Below, piece by piece: positions 7,934 to 16,658 of a stretch of 64,000 nucleotides of DNA (within the stretch, counting starts at the first letter, position 1; every line of letters begins with the position of its first letter). Below the pieces are notes generated by a model, which had not been told where the DNA came from, did not search any database, and was given only the letters and a program-made list of their open reading frames with translations. This DNA comes from Marinibacterium sp050389775 (GTDB lineage Bacteria; Pseudomonadota; Alphaproteobacteria; Rhodobacterales; Rhodobacteraceae), in NCBI RefSeq assembly GCF_050389775.1, contig NZ_CP177144.1:1922001-1986000 (forward strand). The letters run 5' to 3'. The position numbers were made by a program, and so were the translations under genes.

Positions 7934-8734
7934 ATGAACGAAGCAGAACTTGGGGTCCGGCGCTTCGGGCGGATCAACTGGCTGGGGCTGGAAACGCTGA
8001 TCGAACGCGAGATCCGGCGGTTCAGCGCGGTCTGGACGCAGACCCTGCTGGCGCCGTTGGTGACGGCCGGGCTGTTCCTGATGATCTTCACCCTGGCCAT
8101 CGGGCCGCGGCGGGGCGATGTCATGGGCGTGCCCTTCGCGGCCTTCCTGGCGCCGGGCATCCTGACGATGACGGTGATCCAGAACGCCTTTGCCAATTCC
8201 TCGTCGTCGATCATGGTGGCCAAGGTCCAGGGCAATATCGTCGACACGCTGATGCCGCCGCTGTCGGGGACCGAGATGACCATCGGCTACCTGGCCGGGG
8301 CCGTGGCCCGCGGGCTGACCGTGGCCGTGGCCATCGCCCTGGCGATCTGGCTGGTGCTGGGCCATGCCCCGGCGCATCCGCTGGTGGCGCTGGGGTTTGT
8401 CGTGCTGGGCTCGGTCATGATGGGCGGGCTGGGCATCATCGCCGCGCTTTATGCCCAGAAGTTCGACCAGATGGCGGCGATCACCAATTTCATCATCACG
8501 CCGCTGTCGTTCCTGTCGGGCACGTTCTATTCGGTCGAGACCCTGCCGCCGGTGCTGGCGGTGATCACCCACCTGAACCCGGTGTTCTACCTGATCGACG
8601 GCGCGCGCTATGGCATGATCGGCGTGTCCGACAGCTCGCCCTGGCTGGGGGCGGCGGTCTGCCTGGTGACGTCGGCGGCCATCGTGGCGGCGGCGCGCTG
8701 GATGCTGCGGACAGGGTACCGGCTGAAGCCCTGA
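7934..8734 (+). CDS. ABC-2 type transporter permease
   Basis: Inner-membrane permease of 266 residues with about six hydrophobic segments, beginning after an amphipathic ETLIEREIRRFSAVWTQTLLAPL stretch. It contains the ABC-2 signature region around PPLSGTEMTIGYLAGAVARG and FLSGTFYSVETLPPVL...NPVFYLIDGARYG, as in the DrrB/NodJ/YadH group of exporters. The cognate ATPase gene is not adjacent, so the substrate is unknown. GGAGCGGGATCGG precedes ATG 7934. The 3' region to 9359 is non-coding. Confidence 0.85.
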   Translation: MNEAELGVRRFGRINWLGLETLIEREIRRFSAVWTQTLLAPLVTAGLFLMIFTLAIGPRRGDVMGVPFAAFLAPGILTMTVIQNAFANSSSSIMVAKVQGNIVDTLMPPLSGTEMTIGYLAGAVARGLTVAVAIALAIWLVLGHAPAHPLVALGFVVLGSVMMGGLGIIAALYAQKFDQMAAITNFIITPLSFLSGTFYSVETLPPVLAVITHLNPVFYLIDGARYGMIGVSDSSPWLGAAVCLVTSAAIVAAARWMLRTGYRLKP

Positions 8735-9359
8735 GGCCGGGGCCGGGCAGGTGGCGACGGGCCCGCAGGCCGATCCCGGCGTATAGGTGGCTTGGCCGCC
8801 GGCGCGATGCCGACAGTGGCGGCCGTGGCCACCAAGAGCAGCGCGGCGGCAAGGTGCCGTTTGCGGTGGATCGCAAGCCTGCCCGGCCATTGCGGCGAAG
8901 TGGTTGGTGCGGCAAGAGGGGGCGCTGCCCCCGTCCTCCTTTGGAGGACTCCCCCGGGAATACTTGAAAAGAGAAAGAAGCAGGATAGCCGGCGACCGCC
9001 CCGAGCTGGTCAGGACCTGTGCCCGTCTCGGGCCGGGCGGTCGGCCGGGGCGGGGCGCGGCATTGCTGCTTCTTTCTCTTTCCAAATATCCGGCATGACG
9101 GGGCCACATGCGATCTGCAAGGCAAGGGCACCTGCGCAATCAGGGGCTTCCCAAGTGGGGCAATTGGCTGTAAGCGCAAGTCATGATCCGCATTGCTGCA
9201 TATCGCACTCTCCGACGCCGACGCGCCTGAAACGCGCGCCGCGATCTGCCGATCGTACCCCATTCGGGCCCTTTCCCGGCCCGACCCATTCCCGAAATCG
9301 TTGACGCATGGTCCCTGCTGAGGCACTGACAGGGCCTGACCCATGAGAAGGATGATCCG
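8735..9359. other. Intergenic region upstream of argD
   Basis: A 625-base gap. It contains a structured element (8918-9093, listed separately). On the minus strand at about 8790-8875 there is a stretch that would translate as a signal-peptide-like KRHLAAALLLVATAATVG without a good start or continuation, so it is not called as a gene. A possible promoter for argD is TTGACG at 9301-9306 with CACTGA 17 bases later (9324-9329). GAGAAGGATGATCCG leads into the argD start. Confidence 0.5.
8918..9093. repeat. Paired inverted-arm intergenic element with hairpins
   Basis: The element starts with two adjacent perfect hairpins, GGGGGC-N3-GCCCCC (8918-8932) and GTCCTCC-N3-GGAGGAC (8933-8949). An arm follows at 8954-8984 containing GAAAAGAGAAAGAAGCAGG. 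About 82 bases later comes an inverted partner arm at 9067-9093 containing TGCTTCTTTCTCTTT and ATATCCGG. Related arms occur alone at 10543-10572 and 62202-62230, and as a pair of different sequence at 20660-20762, so this is a dispersed intergenic family. Confidence 0.7.
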
Positions 9360-10541
9360 ATGATCCCCTCCGTTCTGCCGACCTATTCCCGCGCGCCGCT
9401 CGCCTTTGTTAAGGGCGAAGGCACCTGGCTGATCGAAGCGGATGGCCGACGTTTCCTCGACCTGGGCGCCGGGATCGCGGTGAACGCCCTGGGCCATGCC
9501 AACCCCGATCTGGTCGCCGCCCTGACCGACCAGGCCCAGGCGCTGTGGCACGTGTCGAACCTCTATCGCATCCCCCAGCAGCAGGCCCTGGCCGACAGGC
9601 TGGTCGAGGCAACCTTTGCCGACACGGTGTTCTTCACCAATTCGGGCACCGAATCCTGCGAACTGGCCGTCAAGATGGCCCGCAAGTACTGGTTTGACCT
9701 GGGCCAGCCCGAAAAGACCGACATCATCGCCTTCACCGGCTCGTTCCACGGCCGGTCCTCGGCCGGCATCGCCGCCGCCGGGTCCGAGAAGATGGTCAAG
9801 GGCTTCGGCCCGCTGCTGCCGGGCTTCGTGCACTTGCCCTGGGGCGACCGCGCGGCGCTGGAAGCTGCGATCACCGACACCACCGGGGCGATCCTGATCG
9901 AACCGATCCAGGGCGAAGGCGGCATCGTGCCCATGGCCGACGACGATCTCAAGGCCCTGCGCGCGCTCTGCGACGCCCGCGACATCCTGCTGATCCTCGA
10001 CGAGGTGCAATGCGGCATGGGCCGGACGGGCAAGCTCTTCGCCCATGAATGGGCCGGCATCACGCCCGACATCATGATGGTCGCCAAGGGCATCGGCGGG
10101 GGCTTTCCGCTGGGCGCCGTGCTGGCCACCGAACGGGCAGCCTCGGGCATGACCGCCGGCACCCATGGATCGACCTATGGCGGCAACCCGCTGGGCTGTG
10201 CCGTGGGCTGCAAGGTCATGGACATCATCTCCGATCCAGCCTTCCTGGCCGAGGTCAACCGCAAGGCCGGCCTGCTGCGCCAGAAGCTCGAAGGCCTGGT
10301 CGCCGCCCATCCGGAGGTCTTCGAAGCCGTGCGCGGGTCGGGGCTGATGCTGGGCATCCGCTGCAAGGCGGCCAATGTCGATGTCGTCAAGGCCGGCTAC
10401 GACCAGCTGGTTCTGACCGTGCCCGCCGCCGACAACGTCGTCCGCCTGCTGCCGCCGCTGACCATCTCGGACGACGAGATCGACGCCGCCGTGACGCGCC
10501 TCGACGCCGCCGCGACCGCGCTGGTCCGGGAAACCGCCTGA
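9360..10541 (+). CDS. argD: Acetylornithine/aspartate-family aminotransferase ArgD
   Basis: Class III PLP-dependent transaminase of 393 residues. ArgD converts N-acetylglutamate semialdehyde to N-acetylornithine in arginine synthesis and can also act on succinyl-diaminopimelate. Visible features are FTNSGTESCELAVKMAR (phosphate contact), FTGSFHGRS, LIEPIQGEGG, LILDEVQCGMGRTGKLFAHEW (the Asp that contacts the pyridine nitrogen) and VAKGIGGGFPLGA with the Schiff-base lysine. The paralogous ornithine-oxo-acid or GABA transaminases are less likely because argF lies 79 bases downstream on the same strand. Confidence 0.92.
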   Translation: MIPSVLPTYSRAPLAFVKGEGTWLIEADGRRFLDLGAGIAVNALGHANPDLVAALTDQAQALWHVSNLYRIPQQQALADRLVEATFADTVFFTNSGTESCELAVKMARKYWFDLGQPEKTDIIAFTGSFHGRSSAGIAAAGSEKMVKGFGPLLPGFVHLPWGDRAALEAAITDTTGAILIEPIQGEGGIVPMADDDLKALRALCDARDILLILDEVQCGMGRTGKLFAHEWAGITPDIMMVAKGIGGGFPLGAVLATERAASGMTAGTHGSTYGGNPLGCAVGCKVMDIISDPAFLAEVNRKAGLLRQKLEGLVAAHPEVFEAVRGSGLMLGIRCKAANVDVVKAGYDQLVLTVPAADNVVRLLPPLTISDDEIDAAVTRLDAAATALVRETA

Positions 10542-10542
10542 T

Positions 10543-10590
10543 CCTTCTTCTTGGCTGAAATACCCTCGGGGGTTTGGGGGCAGCGCCCCC
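10543..10590. repeat. Single-arm copy of the intergenic element between argD and argF
   Basis: Just after the argD stop an arm with CCTTCTTCTTGGCTGAAATA leads into CCCTCGGGGG and then the perfect hairpin GGGGGC-AGC-GCCCCC (10576-10590). The hairpin is the same palindrome class as at 8918-8932. It could attenuate or terminate transcription between argD and argF. Confidence 0.6.
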
Positions 10591-10620
10591 AATGCCCGAC
10601 AAGAACACGAGATATCCGAC

Positions 10621-11547
10621 ATGAATCACTTCCTCGACATCCACAAGACCGACCCGACCGAACTTCGGGGCATGATCGACCAGGCCGCGGCAATGAAGAC
10701 CGCCCGCGCCGGCCAGCTGCATGCCGCACCCGATGCCGAGCAGCCGCTCAAGAACCACATGATCGCCCTGATCTTCGAAAAGCCCTCGACCCGCACCCGG
10801 GTCAGCTTTGACGTCGGCGCGCGCCAGATGGGCGCCCAGACCATGGTGCTCTCGGGCGCCGACATGCAGCTGGGCCATGGCGAGACCATCGCCGACACCG
10901 CCCGGGTGCTCAGCCGCTACGTCGACCTGATCATGATCCGGACCTTCGACGAGACCGTGCTGACCGAAATGGCCGAATTCTCGGACGTGCCGGTGATCAA
11001 CGGCCTGACCGACCGCACCCATCCCTGCCAGATCATGGCCGATGTCCTGACCTACGAGGAACATCGCGGGCCGATCGCCGGCAAGAAGGTCGTCTGGTGC
11101 GGCGACGGCAACAATGTCTGTTCGTCCTTCCTGCATGCCGCCGGCCAGTTCGGTTTCGATCTGACCTTTGCCGGCCCGCAGGTCCTGGACCCCGAGCCGG
11201 AATTCGTCGAATTCGCCCGGAGCAAGGGCTCGACCATCGAGATCACCCGCGATGCCGAGGCCGCCGTGGCCGGGGCCGACCTGATCGTGGCCGATACCTG
11301 GGTGTCGATGCATGACGCCCAGTCGGCCCGCGAACGGCGCCACAACCTGCTGCGGCCCTACCAGGTCAATGCCGCGCTGATGGCCCGGGCCCGGGAGGAT
11401 GCGCTGTTCATGCATTGCCTGCCGGCCCATCGCGGCGAGGAAGTCACTTCGGAGGTCATGGACGGCCCGCAATCGGTGATCTTTGACGAGGCCGAGAACC
11501 GCCTGCATGCCCAGAAGGCCGTCATGCGCTGGTGCCTGGGCGTCTGA
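10621..11547 (+). CDS. argF: Ornithine carbamoyltransferase
   Basis: Transfers the carbamoyl group from carbamoyl phosphate to ornithine, giving citrulline in arginine synthesis; cytoplasmic trimer. The 308 residues carry the carbamoyl phosphate motif FEKPSTRTRVSF, DRTHPCQIMAD, the ornithine-binding WVSMHD, and the C-terminal FMHCLPAHRGEEV that supplies the catalytic cysteine. The length is typical. ATG 10621 (MNHFLDIHKTD) is the family start. It forms an argD-argF pair with a hairpin element between the genes. Confidence 0.96.
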   Translation: MNHFLDIHKTDPTELRGMIDQAAAMKTARAGQLHAAPDAEQPLKNHMIALIFEKPSTRTRVSFDVGARQMGAQTMVLSGADMQLGHGETIADTARVLSRYVDLIMIRTFDETVLTEMAEFSDVPVINGLTDRTHPCQIMADVLTYEEHRGPIAGKKVVWCGDGNNVCSSFLHAAGQFGFDLTFAGPQVLDPEPEFVEFARSKGSTIEITRDAEAAVAGADLIVADTWVSMHDAQSARERRHNLLRPYQVNAALMARAREDALFMHCLPAHRGEEVTSEVMDGPQSVIFDEAENRLHAQKAVMRWCLGV

Positions 11548-11640
11548 TCAAGGATCGGCGGGGGCTGCGGGGAGGCTTGTCCCGTGCGTTCCGGCGCGGG
11601 ACTTTTGGGCCGGGTGTCTTGACCCGAACTGTCCGGCCCG

Positions 11641-11662
11641 AGATTTTTCCGGAGAAAAATCT
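11641..11662. terminator. AT-rich palindrome between argF and hrpB
   Basis: AGATTTTTC (11641-11649) pairs perfectly with GAAAAATCT (11654-11662) around a four-base loop. The genes on either side converge, so it probably serves as a bidirectional terminator. The same stem sequence recurs behind the NAD kinase gene. Confidence 0.7.
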
Positions 11663-11714
11663 TGTGCCCCCGGGCTGGCCGTTGTGCCGCCCCGGGGCGC
11701 GCGCCTCCGCGGGG

Positions 11715-14162
11715 TCAACGCCGGCGAGGCTTGGCCCGCAAGGTCGGGTCGGCCTGGGTCGGGTCTTCGGGCCAGGGATGCTTGGGATATTGCGCACGCA
11801 TGTCCTTGCGCACGTCGGCATAGGATCCGGCCCAGAACCCCGGCAGGTCCCGCGTCACCTGCACCGGTCGCCCGGCCGGTGACAGCAGGCTGATCTTGAT
11901 CGGCGCCCCGCCGGCCACCGGATGCGTCGTCACCCCGAAAAGCTCCTGCAGGCGCAGGGCGATCTCGGGCCCCTCGTCGACGTAATCGATGGCCACCTTG
12001 CGCCCCAGCGGCGTGACAAAGGCCCCCGGCGCCAGCCGGTCGACCAGCTGGCGCTGATCCCAGCTCAGCCCGGCCTCGAGCGCGGGCAGCGGATCGAACC
12101 GCTTCCAGTCCTCGGCTGTCCGCACCCCGGTCAGCATCGGCAGCAACCACGTCTCCAGCCGCGCCATCAGCCCGTCGACCGAGTAATCCGGCACATCCGC
12201 CCCGCCGGCCCGCACCAGCTCGACCCGCCGGGCCAGCCGGCCGGCGCCCTTCTCCAGCCGCAGACCCAGGTCGCGCACGCCGTCCAGCATCGCCCGGGCC
12301 ACGGCCTCGTCGGGCACATCCGTCCAGGCCTCGTCCTTCAGCGCCACCGCGCCCAGCATCTCTTGCCGCCGGGCCAGGACCCGCCGTTCGCGCCGCGACC
12401 AGGTACAGCTTTCGACCGCTTGCAACTGATCGGCAAAGGTCTCGCGGATCTGGCCAGCCGAGATCGGCGCGGCCAGCCGGGCCCGGGCCTCGCGCGGGTT
12501 GCCGTCGCTGTCCAGCAGCACCAGCCAGGGCGTACCGGCCAGCGGATCGCCCTCGTCCAGCACCGCGCCCTTGCCCCCCGACAGCACGTAGCGCGGCGCC
12601 TCGCCCCGGCGGCGCTGGCCGATCCGGTCGGGATAGGCCAGCGCGGCCTGTTCCTCGGGCGGCAGCCCGGCCTCGGGGCCGGCCCGTTTGGCCAATCGCC
12701 GGGCCTCGGCCCGGATGCGGTCGATGGCCGGCCGGTTCAGCTGGTAGGTCCGTTCGCGCCCGAACCGGGCCGGATCGCGCAGGGCCTCCAGCCGCAGGGC
12801 CAGGTCGACCGGCGCGCCGCGCAACGGGTCGCGCTCTTCGAGCAGGGCCGCCAACGGCGCGGCCGACGGCCCGGCGCGCATCAGCATATGGGCCAGCCGG
12901 GGGTGCAACGGCAGCCGGGCCAGCGCCCGGCCATGGGCCGTGATCCGCCCCTTGTCATCCAGCGCGCCCAGCATGGCCAGCAGGGCGCGGGCCTCGGCAT
13001 AGGCGCCTTCGGGCGGCGGGGTCAGAAAGGCCAGGTCTTCGGGCCCGGTGCCCCAGACCGCGCAATCCAGCGCCAGCCCGGCCAGGTCGGCCGCCGCGAT
13101 CTCGGGCGGGGGGAAGGCCGCCAGGCTGCCATGTTCGCCCCGGGTCCACAGCCGATAGCACACCCCTTCGGCCACCCGGCCCGCCCGGCCGGCCCGCTGC
13201 ACGGCCTCGGCCCGGGTCACCCGTTCGGTGACCAGCCGGGCCATGCCCGCGCCGGGATCGAACCGCGACCGCCGGGCCTGGCCGCCATCGACGACCACCC
13301 GCACGTCGGGAATGGTCAGCGAGGTTTCGGCGATCGACGTGGCCAGCACGATCTTGCGCCCCGAGGTCAGCGGGGCCAGCGCGGCCTGCTGATCGGCAAA
13401 CGGCAGGGCGCCATAGAGCGGGCGGACCTGGCAATCGCCGGGCAGGCGCCCGGCCAGCGCCGCGGCACATTGGCGGATCTCGCCTTCGCCCGGCAGGAAG
13501 GCCAGGATCGTCCCGCCGGTCGCCCGGGTCTCGCTCTCGGCCCGGCGGATCAGGTCGGCCAGGGCCTGGGGCCGCCGGCTGCGCGGGGGCAGGGCGGCAT
13601 CGAGCCAATGCTCGGTTACCGGAAAGCTGCGCCCCTGCGAGGTGACCACCGGCGCGCCCATCAGCGCGGCCACCGGCTCGGCATCCAGCGTGGCCGACAT
13701 GACCAGCAGCTGCAGGTCGTCGCGCAGGGTTTCGGTGACTTCGAGGCAGAGCGCCAGGCCCAGGTCGGCCTGCAGCGAACGTTCGTGGAACTCGTCGAAG
13801 ATCACGATGCCCACGCCGGGCAGCTCGGGGTCGTTCTGCAGCATCCGGGTCAGGATGCCTTCGGTCACCACCTCGATCCGCGTGGTCCCGGAGACCTTGG
13901 TCGTGCCCCGGATCCGATAGCCCACGGTCTGGCCCGGGCGTTCGCCCAGCTGGTCGGCCATGCGCTCGGCCGCGGCCCGGGCGGCCAGCCGGCGGGGTTC
14001 GAGCATCAGGATGCGGCCGGTGATGCCGGCGTCCAACAGGGCCAGGGGCACCCGCGTGGTCTTGCCCGCCCCGGGCGGCGCCTGAAGCACGGCCCGGCCG
14101 GCCCGCGACAGGGCCGCAAGCAGGTCGGGCAGGGCGTCTTCTATGGGCAGGGTGGCGGCCAT
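11715..14162 (-). CDS. hrpB: ATP-dependent helicase HrpB
   Basis: DEAH-box RNA helicase-like protein of 815 residues, the usual HrpB size; its physiological RNA target is poorly defined. Walker A is GAGKTT (31-36), motif II is DEFH (123-126), motif III is SATLD (156-160) and motif VI is QRAGRAGR (about 325-332). The helicase-associated domain and a C-terminal HrpB-specific domain follow, ending around PWPEDPTQADP. The start ATG at 14162 (MAATLPIEDALPDLL) matches the family; the frame is open upstream through repeats without family resemblance. It converges with argF. Confidence 0.92.
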   Translation of the reverse strand: MAATLPIEDALPDLLAALSRAGRAVLQAPPGAGKTTRVPLALLDAGITGRILMLEPRRLAARAAAERMADQLGERPGQTVGYRIRGTTKVSGTTRIEVVTEGILTRMLQNDPELPGVGIVIFDEFHERSLQADLGLALCLEVTETLRDDLQLLVMSATLDAEPVAALMGAPVVTSQGRSFPVTEHWLDAALPPRSRRPQALADLIRRAESETRATGGTILAFLPGEGEIRQCAAALAGRLPGDCQVRPLYGALPFADQQAALAPLTSGRKIVLATSIAETSLTIPDVRVVVDGGQARRSRFDPGAGMARLVTERVTRAEAVQRAGRAGRVAEGVCYRLWTRGEHGSLAAFPPPEIAAADLAGLALDCAVWGTGPEDLAFLTPPPEGAYAEARALLAMLGALDDKGRITAHGRALARLPLHPRLAHMLMRAGPSAAPLAALLEERDPLRGAPVDLALRLEALRDPARFGRERTYQLNRPAIDRIRAEARRLAKRAGPEAGLPPEEQAALAYPDRIGQRRRGEAPRYVLSGGKGAVLDEGDPLAGTPWLVLLDSDGNPREARARLAAPISAGQIRETFADQLQAVESCTWSRRERRVLARRQEMLGAVALKDEAWTDVPDEAVARAMLDGVRDLGLRLEKGAGRLARRVELVRAGGADVPDYSVDGLMARLETWLLPMLTGVRTAEDWKRFDPLPALEAGLSWDQRQLVDRLAPGAFVTPLGRKVAIDYVDEGPEIALRLQELFGVTTHPVAGGAPIKISLLSPAGRPVQVTRDLPGFWAGSYADVRKDMRAQYPKHPWPEDPTQADPTLRAKPRRR

Positions 14163-14633
14163 CGCCGCCTTATCGGCAATCACGCGGACAAGGTCCAGCG
14201 CCGCCGCATCTGTGGGCGACCAGCTGGCCCGGCACGACCGGGACTGTGCACCGTGTCGTGGCTCGGCGCTGCTGCGCCTGTCTGTCACCGCCGCCCCGTG
14301 CCGCCGCGCTGGGGTGCCCCTAGTTGGCCCGGCGCTGCCGTGTGTGTGCACCGTTTGCTGGCTCGGCGCTGCTGGATCCGTCAATCGCCGCCCGGCCTCG
14401 TGCTGCCGTGCCTGGGGGCCACCTTCCGGCCCTGAGCGGTCAGTCCGAACGCCGGTGCCGGACCGGGCACCGTGCTGGTCGCGCTCTCGATCGCCGATCT
14501 TGTTGCATTCCCGGTTGCCGTCTTTCTTGTCGGCCCCGTCTTTGTTGTGGCCCGGGTTATCCGGCCGCCCCGCCTAAGCTGCCAGCAGGGCGGCCTTTCG
14601 CGTCGCCACCCATGCCGCCACCCGCGACCCCGA
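14163..14633. repeat. Intergenic region with a diverged 100-bp tandem duplication
   Basis: A 471-base gap between hrpB (start) and the DUF3108 gene (end), both minus strand. Bases 14221-14320 and 14321-14420 are tandem copies in exact 100-base register. Shared stretches include TTGGCCCGG/CTGGCCCGG at the copy starts, TGTGCACCGT at 14245 and 14345, and TGGCTCGGCGCTGCTG at 14260 and 14360. After 14420 I see only GC-rich sequence without a gene. Any hrpB promoter must lie here but was not resolved. Confidence 0.75.
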
Positions 14634-15380
14634 TCACTGGCGCGTCAGCGTCGCCGGCCCGTAATCCGTCATCAGCCGAACCTGCTGGGCCTGCATCACC
14701 GCCCCGGCCCGGGCATAGGTCACCTCCAGCGCCAGCACCTGGCGCTGGCCCTTTCGGGCATCCGATGGATAGCCCGCGATCCGCCGGAACTGGCCGCCGC
14801 AAACGATCTGGTCGGCGGTTTCCGTCACCCGGGTCAGCTCGACCACCGTGCGCCGCTCGCCGTCAAAGACAAACTGGCGCAGGGGCGGGCAGACCTCTTC
14901 GGGCGGCTGGTCGCGCAGCACCATGAAGATTGCCGTCAGCGGGTCGACCGTGTCGGCCTGGCCCTCGACGGCCAGCGCATCGTCGCCGCGTTCCTCGGCC
15001 TTGAACCCTTCGGGCCGGGGCACGCCGCCGCTGTAGGCCAGCGCGCCGATCTTGCTGTCGCCGCCTTCGGTCACCGTCTCGTCGTAGCGTGCGGGCCGGA
15101 AGCGGTTGCCGGCCTGGCTGCCCCGGGCCTTGCCCAGGTAGTGCACGTCGCTCAGCGCGCTGACGATGCCCCGGGTCGACAATTCGCCGGTCACGTCATA
15201 GCGCCCGCCCCCCGTCCGCCCATCCAGCGCGATCGCCGCCAGGGTGGCCACCGACAGGCGCACGACAAAGCTGGCATCGGTCGTCACCTGCTGGGCGGCG
15301 GCCGGACGGGCCGTGGCCAGGGTCAGCACGGCCAGCAGGCCGATCAGGGCCCTGGGGGCCGGTGCACATCGCATCATCAT
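14634..15380 (-). CDS. Exported DUF3108 domain-containing protein
   Basis: A 248-residue protein with a Sec signal peptide (about 1-29: MMMRCAPAPR, a hydrophobic LIGLLAVLTLATA core, then PAAAQ). The mature part resembles DUF3108. It contains LDGRTGGGRYDVTGELSTRGIVSALSD with its alternating pattern, an FRPARYDE stretch, an AIFMVLRDQPPEEVC region and QIVCGGQFRRIAGY. Such proteins are periplasmic or outer-membrane associated and of unknown function. Three consecutive ATGs make the exact start uncertain by two codons. It is divergent from meaB. Confidence 0.72.
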   Translation of the reverse strand: MMMRCAPAPRALIGLLAVLTLATARPAAAQQVTTDASFVVRLSVATLAAIALDGRTGGGRYDVTGELSTRGIVSALSDVHYLGKARGSQAGNRFRPARYDETVTEGGDSKIGALAYSGGVPRPEGFKAEERGDDALAVEGQADTVDPLTAIFMVLRDQPPEEVCPPLRQFVFDGERRTVVELTRVTETADQIVCGGQFRRIAGYPSDARKGQRQVLALEVTYARAGAVMQAQQVRLMTDYGPATLTRQ

Positions 15381-15489
15381 CACTCTCCGCTCACCGCATC
15401 GGCCGTTCCGGCCGGGCCTGCGCCCTAAGGCGGGCTGGACAAGCCGGCGCCGGGCAAGGCAAGACATGACCCAACCATATGGAGCGCAC

Positions 15490-16479
15490 ATGGATCTTGC
15501 ACAGCTGTCCGACAGGATTTTGTCCGGAGATCGGCGGGCTCTTGCCCGGGCCATCACCCTGGTCGAAAGCAGCCGCGAGGATCACCGGACCCAGGCCCGC
15601 GACCTGCTGGAGCGGCTGCGCCTGTCGGGCCGCGAGGCCGTGCGCATCGGCCTGTCGGGCACGCCTGGGGTGGGCAAGTCGACCTTTACGGAAAGCTTCG
15701 GCATGATGCTGGTCGGGCAGGGACTGCGCGTGGCCGTGCTGGCCGTCGACCCCAGCTCGGCCCGGTCGGGCGGTTCGATCCTGGGGGACAAGACCCGGAT
15801 GGACCGGCTCAGCCGCGTGCCCCAGGCCTTTATCCGGCCCAGCCCCAGCCAGAGCCAGCTGGGCGGCGTGGCCCGCCGCTCGCGCGAGGCCGTGGCCCTG
15901 TGCGAGGCCGCGGGGTTCGACGTGGTCATCATCGAAACGGTCGGCGTCGGCCAGTCGGAAACCGTGGTGGCCGAGATGGCCGATCTCTTCGTCCTGCTGC
16001 TGGCCCCGGCCGGTGGTGACGAGTTGCAGGGCGTCAAGCGCGGGATCATGGAAATTGCCGACCTGATCCTGGTGAACAAGGCCGATGGCGATCTCAAGCC
16101 CGTGGCCACGCGCACCTGTGCCGATTATTCCGGCGCCCTGCGCCTGTTGCGCCGGCGGCCGCAGGATCCCGATGATTTCCCCAAGGCCATGATGGTCTCG
16201 GCCATGGCCGAAACCGGGCTGGCCGAGGCCTGGGACGAGATGCAGGCCCTGGTCGGCTGGCGCCGTTCGGCCGGGTTCTGGACCAGCCGCCGGGCCGAGC
16301 AGGCGCGGTACTGGTTCGACCAGGAGGTGCGCCATGCCCTGCTGGCCCAGCTGGAAACCGCCGGCGCCCGGGCCGAGCTGGACCGCCTGGGCCGCGAGGT
16401 GGCCGAGGGCCGGCTGACCCCCGGTGTGGCGGCCGGGCAGATGCTGGCCGGGCTGGACGCCACGCGCCGGGCTGGGTAG
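15490..16479 (+). CDS. meaB: Methylmalonyl-CoA mutase-associated GTPase MeaB
   Basis: G3E-family P-loop GTPase that protects and reactivates adenosylcobalamin-dependent methylmalonyl-CoA mutase. The 329 residues contain Walker A GTPGVGKST (57-65), AVDPSSARSGGSILGDKTRM, the ETVGVGQSE switch region, the LLLAPAGGDELQGVKRGIME signature and the base-recognition NKAD. GGAG five bases before ATG 15490 supports this start; ATG 15466 would add eight residues. The mutase genes are not in the window, but propionyl-CoA synthetase (29744-31648) fits the same pathway. Confidence 0.92.
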   Translation: MDLAQLSDRILSGDRRALARAITLVESSREDHRTQARDLLERLRLSGREAVRIGLSGTPGVGKSTFTESFGMMLVGQGLRVAVLAVDPSSARSGGSILGDKTRMDRLSRVPQAFIRPSPSQSQLGGVARRSREAVALCEAAGFDVVIIETVGVGQSETVVAEMADLFVLLLAPAGGDELQGVKRGIMEIADLILVNKADGDLKPVATRTCADYSGALRLLRRRPQDPDDFPKAMMVSAMAETGLAEAWDEMQALVGWRRSAGFWTSRRAEQARYWFDQEVRHALLAQLETAGARAELDRLGREVAEGRLTPGVAAGQMLAGLDATRRAG

Positions 16480-16497
16480 GGCGGGGCTGGCCCCGCC
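16480..16497 (+). terminator. GC hairpin directly after meaB
   Basis: GGCGGGG (16480-16486) pairs with CCCCGCC (16491-16497) around CTGG, starting at the base after the meaB stop. It lacks a T-run. Confidence 0.5.
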
Positions 16498-16541
16498 GTT
16501 GGCCTGACATGGTCGCGCGGAATCGGGTCCCCATCGCGGCC

Positions 16542-16585
16542 CCGGAATTTTCGAAAATTCCGGCCAAAATTCTTCAAAGAATTTT
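16542..16585. terminator. Two adjacent AT-rich perfect palindromes
   Basis: CCGGAATTTT-CG-AAAATTCCGG occupies 16542-16563, and AAAATTCTT-CA-AAGAATTTT occupies 16566-16585. Both are perfect and strikingly AT-rich for this sequence. The first recurs exactly behind the hydroxyacid dehydrogenase gene (43967-43988). They probably insulate meaB from rpmB. Confidence 0.7.
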
Positions 16586-16658
16586 GTCGCGCCCGACCCC
16601 GCCGCCGGGCGGAGGTGAAGAAACCTTGGGGAAATCGGCGGCCGGGCCGGGTCGGGCC

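Noticed and set aside
8608..8890. Minus-strand ORF with a signal-peptide-like KRHLAAALLLVATAATVG
   Set aside because: No acceptable start codon with ribosome-binding site, overlap with the 3' end of the ABC permease gene, and a low-complexity continuation; at most a gene remnant.
11922..14435. An 837-codon open frame opposite hrpB
   Set aside because: It is the antisense shadow of hrpB in GC-rich DNA; the translation is Gly/Gln/Pro/Arg-rich with no domain, while the other strand is a canonical HrpB.
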